Shown: in pieces, positions 1 through 5,543 of the stretch
How the letters are laid out: the number at the start of each line of letters is the position of its first letter
How positions within the stretch are numbered: the stretch's first letter is position 1
Assembly (NCBI GenBank): GCA_003562605.1
Contig: PWUG01000399.1
Location: 1 to 5,543, forward strand
Direction of reading: 5' to 3'
DNA length: 5,543 bases
Source of the DNA: Syntrophomonadaceae bacterium
GTDB lineage: Bacteria > Bacillota_D > Dethiobacteria > DTU022
Program-made: the position numbers and the translations under genes
Notes under the pieces: generated by a model
The model's database searches: none
What the model was told of the DNA's origin: nothing
What the model saw: the letters and a program-made list of their open reading frames with translations, nothing else

Positions 1-218
1 TCGTGGAGGTCAGGGTACCAGCCTTTATCAGCATCCAGGTCATAATAACGCACCTTGCCCTGAGCCAGTTTTGTTGCTGACTCATAGGTTGGGTAACCCG
101 GATTGGGAATGAGCACCTCTTCGCCAGGGTTGACGAAAGCCATGGAGGTATGAACAATGCCTTCCTTTGACCCTATCAACGGCAATATTTCATTATCAGG
201 ATTCATATCATTTTCCAT
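1..218 (-). pseudogene. Class I/II PLP-dependent aminotransferase, 5'-truncated fragment, also cut by window edge
   Basis: The reading frame from an ATG at 218 runs left and off the window (72 codons seen). It encodes the start of the large PLP domain of a fold-type I aminotransferase of the aspartate / LL-diaminopimelate aminotransferase kind. Visible hallmarks are EILPLIGSKEGI (residues 10-21, the cofactor-phosphate region) and NPGYPTY (39-45). The catalytic lysine would lie outside the window. Family members normally carry about 90 residues before the GSKEG motif; here there are only about 15, and the ATG has no convincing ribosome binding site. An in-frame TAG lies at 240-242. In another frame just upstream (about 217-294) a degraded stretch shows KNH, then AI, then K and YG at family-like spacing, with that TAG inside it. 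One surplus A in the A4 run at 211-214 would join it to NDMNPDNEILPL. I infer a decayed or mis-sequenced gene. Family assignment is firm; substrate is unknown. Confidence 0.75.
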
Positions 219-240
219 ACAAAAATTTAAAAAGCTACTC

Positions 241-283
241 TATTGCTAACTTAGCAGAATATTGGTAATTATTGCTACCAGTA
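241..283. repeat. Palindrome and inverted/direct repeats overlapping the promoter -35 region
   Basis: TGCTAACTTAGCA at 244-256 is a 13-bp palindrome. The octamer TATTGCTA occurs twice, at 241-248 and 270-277. A second inverted repeat pairs TATTGGTA (260-267) with TACCAGTA (276-283) across an 8-nt loop, with one G-T pair. These elements sit just upstream of and over the proposed -35 box, where an operator could lie. A chance origin in AT-rich DNA, or remnants of the decayed aminotransferase 5' end, are equally possible. A terminator is less likely because the T-run at 290-296 is six bases beyond the second stem. Confidence 0.3.
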
Positions 284-301
284 TTGTGGTTTTTTTATAA
301 T
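272..301 (+). promoter_or_regulatory. Candidate sigma-70/sigma-A promoter for the MgtC-like gene
   Basis: A perfect -10 hexamer TATAAT lies at 296-301. An 18-nt spacer separates it from TTGCTA at 272-277, which matches the TTGACA -35 consensus at four of six positions. Transcription would start near 308 and give a leader of about 60 nt before the ATG at 371. The surrounding DNA is AT-rich. The position fits the only rightward gene. Because AT-rich gaps often contain TATAAT by chance, this is a prediction from sequence alone. Confidence 0.5.
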
Positions 302-353
302 AATCTTTTGTGCGACTCTTTACAGCCCTGGTGATTATGATAACTCACTACAG

Positions 354-361
354 AAAGAGAG
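354..361 (+). promoter_or_regulatory. Weak ribosome binding site of the MgtC-like gene
   Basis: The purine-rich run AAAGAGAG lies nine bases before the ATG at 371. It is a poor match to AGGAGG but is the only candidate. It supports the ATG at 371, which also places the first membrane helix where MgtC/SapB proteins have it. Confidence 0.4.
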
Positions 362-370
362 ATGATATAA

Positions 371-1095
371 ATGGAAATCAGCTACTGGGAAATCGCACTA
401 AGACTGGGACTGGCTGTTATTTTTGGCGGGCTGGTGGGGTTTGAACGGGAAACCCACAACCGGCCGGCAGGTTTCAGAACCCACATTCTGGTCTGTACCG
501 GTTCAGCCCTGATCATGATGGTATCGGCATATGGTTTTCTGAACGAATTTGGGGCCAATTACCAACTTGATCCTGGCCGTATAGCCGCCCAGGTAGTCAC
601 CGGGATTGGCTTTTTAGCCGCCGGCACTATCCTGCAGCAAAGGGGCAGTGTTAGGGGGCTGACTACAGCCGCTTCTATCTGGGTTGTCTCGGGTATCGGC
701 TGGCAACGGGGATCGGATTTTATGCCGGGGCAGCAATGGCTACCCTGCTAGTATTAATCAGCCTGCTATACCTGGGACGTATAGACCGCAAACTTCTTCA
801 GAAGCGCAGAATAAAAATTCTCCAGGTAAAGGCAGTTGACCAACCCGGCCTGCTGAGCAGAGTCACCGGGGTAATCAGCGACAGTAAATTAGATATACGC
901 AAAGCCTACCTCAAAGCACATGAGTACGATTCTTCGCTTGAGCAGGAAATTGTCGAGATTGAAATGACCGTCGTTGCCCCGCAAAACTACCAGGAACATA
1001 TTCTGTTTAGCCGTCTATCCGCGCTAAAAGGCATCTTGGAGATTATCTGGCAAGGAGAAGACATTCCGGTCTATAAGATTGATAAAGAGAACTAA
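371..1095 (+). pseudogene. MgtC/SapB family membrane protein with ACT-like C-terminal domain, frameshifted near 700
   Basis: The first frame (371-751) has the family signatures GLVGFERE (residues 20-27), RPAGFRTH (31-38), DPGRIAAQ (67-74), TGIGFLAAGTI (77-87) and GSVRGLTTAAS (92-102), and about four hydrophobic helices. After GGC at 698-700 it drifts into a non-family tail ending in TAG at 749-751. The second frame, entered at CTG 700-702, restores the expected LATGIGFYAGAAMATLLV, the last helix, and a soluble ACT-like domain (about residues 147-230), ending in TAA at 1093-1095. Rejoined, the protein is 241 residues, the usual size. The simplest explanation is loss of one C (GGC CTG reduced to GGCTG). 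There is no slippery heptamer suggesting programmed shifting, although an ATG at 736 after GGGG could restart the second half. MgtC of Salmonella affects magnesium and acid stress and the F1Fo ATPase; the role here is unknown. Canonical GFLGAG reads GFLAAG. Confidence 0.85.
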
Positions 1096-1103
1096 TCAGT
1101 ATA

Positions 1104-1133
1104 GGTGGCTACCTTTAGGCCACCAACCCTTTT
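1104..1133 (+). terminator. Possible weak terminator hairpin after the MgtC-like gene
   Basis: GGTGGCT (1104-1110) pairs with GGCCACC (1118-1124), a strong 7-bp stem including one G-T pair, around a 7-nt loop. It begins eight bases after the TAA at 1093-1095. The T-run is short and offset (TTTT at 1130-1133, after AACCC), so intrinsic termination would be weak. On the minus strand the same stem lies about 100 nt past the gltD stop and has no U-tract. The rest of the gap, to 1224, holds only a small stem TTGTC/GACAA at 1168-1181 and no gene. Confidence 0.4.
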
Positions 1134-1224
1134 GCACCACCAGGCAAGCTGTTTGGCACTTGGCGGTTTGTCATAAGACAAGTGAAACGTCCCCCTGCCT
1201 TGTGATCAAAATCCATAAGCCAAC

Positions 1225-2661
1225 CTACCTTTCCCTGCCCCGCGAATCAATATATTCAGCAATATCTTCAGCAGCAGTTTTACCATCAGCCATGGCACGA
1301 ACAACCAGTGATTGGCCGCGGGTCATATCACCTGCTGAAAAAATACCTGGCATACTGGTCATATGCCTGTCATCAACCGTCAAGTTGCCCTGTTGATCAC
1401 GCACCAGATTAAGCTGGTCAGCGAGCGGATCTGGACCGGGCCCGAGAAAACCCATCGCCAGGATGGCCAGGTCTGCATCAACTTCAAATGAACTGCCTTC
1501 AATTTCTACAGGAACTTGCCTGCCGCCCTCACTAACCCATTCTACTTCACTGCAGTGGAGCCGCTTGAGCCTTCCTTCGACATCGCCTTCAAATTTCTTT
1601 GTTGTTACAGACCAGCGCCTGATTCCACCTTCCAGGTGGCTGCTAGAGACCCGTTCAATTCTAGGCCATAATGGCCAGGGGGTGTCTTCAGGCCGGGATT
1701 CGGGCAACCTGGGCAATATTTCAAATTGGTAGACATTTTTAGCACCCTGGCGTAGAGCTGTGCCCAGGCAATCAGAACCAGTATCACCACCACCGATAAT
1801 GACCACATTTTTATCTTTTGCGGCAATATCTTCGCCGTGCAGCAGCGGTTCCCCTGTGATTCTCTTGTTCTGCGACCTTAGAAACTGCATGGCAAAGATT
1901 ACGCCATCCATGTCGCGCCCGGGAATATCAAGGTCACGGGGCAGCTGGGTACCACCGGTTAACAGCACTGCCTCAAAACGCCTTATAAGATAGTTGAATG
2001 AGATGTCGCTGCCAACGTTGACCCCGCATTCAAAGATAACCCCTTCTTCCTTCATTAAGTTGATCCGCCGCCTGACAATATCTTTCTCAAGCTTAAAGTT
2101 AGGAATACCATAGAAGAGCAGGCCGCCGGGATTTAAATCCTTTTCATAAACGGTCACATTAAAGCCAAATTTATTAAGCCGTTCGGCGGCAGCCAGTCCA
2201 GCCGGTCCTGATCCAATAACAGCAATATGTTCAGAACGTCGTGCCCCAGGCGGCTGTGGTTTAACCCAGCCCTCGGCAAAACCTTTCTCAATGATCATTT
2301 TTTCAACCTGGCGGATTGTCACCGGTTGATCATGAATGCCTTTTACACATGAACCCTCGCATAATGCCGGGCAAATCCTGGCAGTAAATTCCGGAAACGG
2401 GTGAGTGGAGAGCAGTAGTTCTAAGGCCTCCTCCCATCTATCTTCGATGATGAGCTCATTTATCTCAGGAATTACATTGGCCAGGGGGCAGGCATAACCA
2501 TGGCAAAAAGGAGTCCCGCAGGACATACAGCGGGCCGCCTGTTCACGTATTTCTGCAGCGGTTAATGTGGTTTCAACTTCACCATAATCACCTATCCGCT
2601 CGTTTAAATCGCGGTAGCCAGGCTCTTTCCGGTTGACTGGTTGCGGTTTGCTTTTTGTCAT
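1225..2661 (-). CDS. gltD: Glutamate synthase (NADPH) small (beta) subunit GltD
   Basis: Complete 478-residue protein, the usual length for this subunit (roughly 470-490). It takes electrons from NADPH on FAD and passes them through Fe-S clusters to GltB, in the cytoplasm. N-terminal cysteines C45, C48, C53, C58 (CMSCGTPFCHGYACP) and C97, C101, C105 (CPALCEGSC) are the cluster-binding set. VIGSGPAGLAAAE (148-160) is the FAD dinucleotide fold. GGLLFYGIPNFKLEK (179-193) is the conserved stretch of this flavoprotein family. VVIIGGGDTGSDCLG (286-300) is the NADPH fold. GIFSAGDMTRGQSLVVRA (439-456) is the C-terminal FAD motif. The ATG at 2661 has GGGAG seven bases upstream. It lies 21 nt after gltB on the same strand, so the two are probably co-transcribed and made in matched amounts. 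Related subunits such as NfnB/SudA and the dihydropyrimidine dehydrogenase flavoprotein share this fold, but the gltB neighbour settles the assignment. The stop is TAG at 1225-1227. No damage is seen. Confidence 0.97.
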   Translation of the reverse strand: MTKSKPQPVNRKEPGYRDLNERIGDYGEVETTLTAAEIREQAARCMSCGTPFCHGYACPLANVIPEINELIIEDRWEEALELLLSTHPFPEFTARICPALCEGSCVKGIHDQPVTIRQVEKMIIEKGFAEGWVKPQPPGARRSEHIAVIGSGPAGLAAAERLNKFGFNVTVYEKDLNPGGLLFYGIPNFKLEKDIVRRRINLMKEEGVIFECGVNVGSDISFNYLIRRFEAVLLTGGTQLPRDLDIPGRDMDGVIFAMQFLRSQNKRITGEPLLHGEDIAAKDKNVVIIGGGDTGSDCLGTALRQGAKNVYQFEILPRLPESRPEDTPWPLWPRIERVSSSHLEGGIRRWSVTTKKFEGDVEGRLKRLHCSEVEWVSEGGRQVPVEIEGSSFEVDADLAILAMGFLGPGPDPLADQLNLVRDQQGNLTVDDRHMTSMPGIFSAGDMTRGQSLVVRAMADGKTAAEDIAEYIDSRGRER

Positions 2662-2668
2662 TATATTT

Positions 2669-2673
2669 CTCCC
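2669..2673 (-). promoter_or_regulatory. Ribosome binding site of gltD
   Basis: GGGAG on the minus strand, seven bases before the gltD ATG, within the 21-nt gap after the gltB stop. It fixes the gltD start at 2661. The gap has no terminator or promoter, which fits translation from a shared gltBD transcript. Confidence 0.7.
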
Positions 2674-2682
2674 GGTTTTTGT

Positions 2683-5543
2683 TTAGTTGTCCTGCGGAAG
2701 CGCTCTCTCTACTGCTTCGTCTTCACTGGTCATTTTACCCAGGACCCGCCGGTATTCCATGGGAAATACCTTGATGAAATAGGGCAGGCAATCTCGCCAG
2801 TTGTCAAGAATATAGCGGGCTTTTTCACTGCCGGTATACCGGAAATGCTTTTCTAACATACTGCGCAGCTCAGCAACATCCTCCTGTTCGGAAAGCGGTT
2901 CAAGGTCAATCATCTCAAGGTTGCAGTTCAGATCAAATATCCCCTGCTGGTCATAAACATAAGCGATACCCCCGCTCATACCCGCACCGAAATTAACGCC
3001 GGTTGAACCGAGAATTACAACCCGGCCACCGGTCATATATTCACAGCCGTGGTCACCGACACCTTCCACAACTGCTTCTGCCCCGCTGTTGCGAATTGCA
3101 AAACGTTCACCAACCCTGCCATTGGCATAGAACTCCCCACCTGTAGCACCGTAAAGAAGTACGTTTCCGGCGATGATATTCTTAGCTGGGTTAAAACTGC
3201 TTTCCTGAAACGGTCTGATGATAATCTTTGCACCTGAAAGGCCTTTCCCGACATAGTCATTAGCTTCACCTTCCAGGTTCAATGTCATTCCTTTAGATGT
3301 GAAAGCACCGAAACTCTGGCCGGCCGAACCTGTAAAGTTTAAGGTTATTGTGTCATCCGGCAGACCTGCACTTCCGTACTTAGAGGCAATCCTGTTGGAG
3401 ATGATCGTCCCTGCAGTCCGGTTGCTGTTTCTCATCACTGAGTTAACTGTGACCGGATTGCCGGTATTAATTGCATTCTCAACTTCAGGCATAAGTTTAT
3501 AATCAAGGGCTTTTCCCAACTGATGATCCTGGGGCCTGGTACAGCGGATTTCTTCTTTCGGCGCTTCAGGTTTATAAAGAACCCTGCTTAAATCAATTTT
3601 AGCAGATTTCCAGAACTTAACATAACGGTTTTGTTCCAGTAAATCCGATCTCCCTACAAGCTGATCAACCGTGCTGATACCCAGGGAAGCCATAATGGAA
3701 CGAAGTTCTTCGGCAACAAATAACATCAGGTTTTCGACATATTCAGGCTTTCCACTAAAGCAGCTGCGCAGATCACGGTCCTGGGTAGCCACCCCGACCG
3801 GGCAGCTGTTTGAGTGGCAACCACGCATCATTACACAGCCGCAGGCTACCAGGGCAGCAGTAGCAAAACCAAACTCTTCCGCCCCGAGCATTGCCCCTAT
3901 GGCGACATCTCTTCCGGTTTTCAGGCTGCCGTCCACCTGCAGCCTGACCCTGCTGCGCAGGCCGTTGATAATAAGGGTTTGATGTGTCTCGGAAAGGCCC
4001 AGCTCCCAGGGCACACCGGCATGTTTGATAGAGGAAAGCGGTGCCGCACCGGTTCCGCCATCATAGCCGCTGATCAAGATCATATCGGCATGGCCCTTGG
4101 CTACGCCCGCTGCAACTGTGCCTACTCCTACCTCTGAAACCAGCTTAACGGAAATCCTGCTTTCCGGATTGGCATTTTTTAAATCATAGATCAGCTGTGC
4201 TATATCTTCGATCGAATAAATATCATGATGCGGCGGCGGGGATATTAAAGTAACCCCGGGTGTTGAGTGGCGCACCTTGGCAATCATCTCGTTAACCTTG
4301 TGTCCCGGCAGCTGGCCTCCCTCACCCGGTTTTGCGCCCTGGGCAATTTTAATTTGCAGCTCTTTCGCATTGGCCAGGTATTCTGCAGTTACCCCGAAAC
4401 GCCCGCTCGCTATCTGCTTGACTGCACTGCTGCGATCGCCACCATCAGGATGCGGCTTATACCTCTCAGGATCTTCCCCGCCTTCTCCGGAGTTGCTTTT
4501 TCCACCAAGCCTGTTCATAGCCAGGGCCAGGGTTTCGTGGGCTTCCGGACTAAGTGACCCCATCGACATTGCTCCTGTAACAAAGCGCTTGACTATTTCA
4601 GGTGCCTCCTCAACCTCTTCAAGCGAGATCGGTTTTTTAGTTTTAAAATTAAGCAAACCACGCAGGGTTGATTGTTTCTCATGCTGGTTATTAATCAGCT
4701 CTGCATACTCCAAATACTGGTCATAGTTATTGCTACGGACGGCATGCTGCAGCAGGCTGATCGACTGAGGTGTCCAGAGGTGACGTTCACCGTCAGCACG
4801 GTAGGCATAATGACCGCCGGAAGGAAGGATATCAATACTGTTCTGGCGGTATGAATCCGGTTGAGCCTGCTTAAAACGCAGATTTACTTCCTCAGCAATT
4901 TCATCCAGACCAAGTCCCCGAATCCGGGAACTGGTTCCTTCGAAATATTTATTTATAAGCTCATCGTTCAGGCCTACTGCTTCAAAAACCTGTCCGCTTC
5001 TATAACTGCGCAGCGTTGAGATGCCAATTTTAGACATAACCTTTAAAATACCTTTACGGAGGGCTTTAACATAGTTTTCCATCGCTTTCTGGGGCGATAC
5101 AACCCTGTCAAGCCGGCCAGTTTCCGCAAGGTGGGCTACCGTTTCGAATGCAAGGCAGGGGTTAATAGCTGAAGCACCGTAACCAAGCAGCAGGGCCATA
5201 TGCATAACTTCCCGCGCTTCAGCGCTCTCAACCAGGATCCCAATTCCCGTTCTTAAGCGGCAGCTTATCAGGTGGCGGTTAACTGCGGCAACAGCTAAGA
5301 GTGAAGGTATGGGTGCCATGCCGGGATCAAGATTGCTGTCAGTTAACACTACCAGCCCGTACCCGGTTTCAACTGCTTCCTGTGCCTTCAGGCAAAGATC
5401 TTTTAGTGTTTTTTCAAGAACCTTCCCATCACCACCGGCTGGAAACTGCATTTTTAACCTGGCACTCTTAAAACCTTTTTCATCAAGACTGCACAGCCTG
5501 GCCAGATCTTCATTGGAAAGTATGGGATGACTTAGCTTGATCA
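2683..5543 (-). CDS. gltB: Glutamate synthase (NADPH) large (alpha) subunit GltB, C-terminal 952 residues; 5' end outside window
   Basis: The frame stays open past the ATG at 5451 to the right edge. The 30 codons before that ATG (IKLSHPILSNEDLARL and on) match GltB, so 5451 is an internal methionine. Family proteins are about 1,500 residues, so roughly 550 are missing, including the type 2 glutamine amidotransferase domain that frees ammonia. Present, numbered from that ATG: the central domain to about 250; the FMN and 2-oxoglutarate synthase domain, about 260-620, with SNSGEGGEDPERY (319-331), KIAQGAKPGEGGQLPG (368-383) and SGYDGGTGAAP (461-471); the [3Fe-4S] cysteines C539, C545 and C550 in GCVMMRGCHSNSCPVGVATQ; and the GXGXG beta-helix domain, about 650-870, with GERFAIRNSGAEAVVEG (781-797) and GRVVILGSTGVNFGAGMSGG (809-828). 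It makes glutamate from 2-oxoglutarate and glutamine with electrons from GltD, encoded 21 nt downstream. No frame damage; the stop is TAA at 2683-2685. The promoter and leader lie outside. Confidence 0.97.
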   Translation of the reverse strand, partial: IKLSHPILSNEDLARLCSLDEKGFKSARLKMQFPAGGDGKVLEKTLKDLCLKAQEAVETGYGLVVLTDSNLDPGMAPIPSLLAVAAVNRHLISCRLRTGIGILVESAEAREVMHMALLLGYGASAINPCLAFETVAHLAETGRLDRVVSPQKAMENYVKALRKGILKVMSKIGISTLRSYRSGQVFEAVGLNDELINKYFEGTSSRIRGLGLDEIAEEVNLRFKQAQPDSYRQNSIDILPSGGHYAYRADGERHLWTPQSISLLQHAVRSNNYDQYLEYAELINNQHEKQSTLRGLLNFKTKKPISLEEVEEAPEIVKRFVTGAMSMGSLSPEAHETLALAMNRLGGKSNSGEGGEDPERYKPHPDGGDRSSAVKQIASGRFGVTAEYLANAKELQIKIAQGAKPGEGGQLPGHKVNEMIAKVRHSTPGVTLISPPPHHDIYSIEDIAQLIYDLKNANPESRISVKLVSEVGVGTVAAGVAKGHADMILISGYDGGTGAAPLSSIKHAGVPWELGLSETHQTLIINGLRSRVRLQVDGSLKTGRDVAIGAMLGAEEFGFATAALVACGCVMMRGCHSNSCPVGVATQDRDLRSCFSGKPEYVENLMLFVAEELRSIMASLGISTVDQLVGRSDLLEQNRYVKFWKSAKIDLSRVLYKPEAPKEEIRCTRPQDHQLGKALDYKLMPEVENAINTGNPVTVNSVMRNSNRTAGTIISNRIASKYGSAGLPDDTITLNFTGSAGQSFGAFTSKGMTLNLEGEANDYVGKGLSGAKIIIRPFQESSFNPAKNIIAGNVLLYGATGGEFYANGRVGERFAIRNSGAEAVVEGVGDHGCEYMTGGRVVILGSTGVNFGAGMSGGIAYVYDQQGIFDLNCNLEMIDLEPLSEQEDVAELRSMLEKHFRYTGSEKARYILDNWRDCLPYFIKVFPMEYRRVLGKMTSEDEAVERALPQDN

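Noticed and set aside
260..296. Rho-independent terminator formed by the 260-283 stem and the T-run
   Set aside because: The stem is AT-rich and weak, the T-run starts six bases beyond it, and no rightward gene precedes it. A promoter reading fits better.
698..704. Programmed ribosomal frameshifting in the MgtC-like gene
   Set aside because: The sequence around the switch has no X-XXY-YYZ slippery heptamer, no stop codon at the shift point and no known family precedent that I can name.
1157..1184. CACTTG/CAAGTG inverted repeat as a gltD terminator
   Set aside because: The outer stem is six bases around a 16-nt loop, the inner alternative is five bases, and neither is followed by a U-tract on the minus strand.
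1079..1396. A 105-codon plus-strand ORF spanning the gap and the gltD 3' end
   Set aside because: It overlaps the end of the MgtC-like gene, runs antisense through the conserved C-terminal FAD motif of GltD and shows no protein-like features.
4277..4726. A 149-codon plus-strand ORF opposite gltB, and other ORFs antisense to gltB and gltD
   Set aside because: They lie wholly opposite highly conserved coding sequence, have no family motifs or ribosome binding sites, and read like mirror frames of it.
2683..5451. GltB starting at the ATG at 5451 as a complete 922-residue protein
   Set aside because: The frame continues upstream to the window edge with GltB-like sequence, and the glutaminase domain is absent only because the window ends.

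Overview
This is a window from a bacterial chromosome of moderate GC content with AT-rich intergenic gaps. It looks like a Bacillota/Clostridia-type or similar anaerobe, but nothing in it fixes the taxon, so treat that as a weak inference. It holds four protein-coding loci and no recognisable RNA gene, insertion sequence, CRISPR array or phage gene.

Layout from left to right: (1) Positions 1-218, minus strand: the front part of a class I/II PLP-dependent aminotransferase that runs off the left edge. It lacks the roughly 90 N-terminal residues the family normally has, and faint traces of some of them appear upstream behind a frameshift and a stop. (2) Positions 219-370: an AT-rich gap with an inverted repeat, a repeated octamer and a good sigma-70-type promoter reading right. 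(3) Positions 371-1095, plus strand: an MgtC/SapB-family membrane protein with an ACT-like C-terminal domain, split into two frames by an apparent one-base loss near position 700. (4) Positions 1096-1224: a short convergent gap with a hairpin. (5) Positions 1225-2661 and 2683-5543, minus strand: gltD and the C-terminal two thirds of gltB, the small and large subunits of NADPH-dependent glutamate synthase (GOGAT). They form an operon (gltB first) with a 21-nt gap; the start of gltB lies beyond the right edge.

GltB and GltD act together. The N-terminal glutaminase domain of GltB (not in the window) releases ammonia, which is used on 2-oxoglutarate at the FMN site of GltB. Electrons come from NADPH through the FAD and Fe-S clusters of GltD. 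An aminotransferase would pass glutamate nitrogen on to other amino acids, but its link to gltBD here is only proximity. The MgtC-like protein has no obvious functional tie to nitrogen assimilation.

The main oddity is that both genes in the left 1.1 kb are frame-broken, while about 4.3 kb of gltBD reads cleanly. That points either to local gene decay or to two local base-calling errors. I found no evidence of a new biological system.
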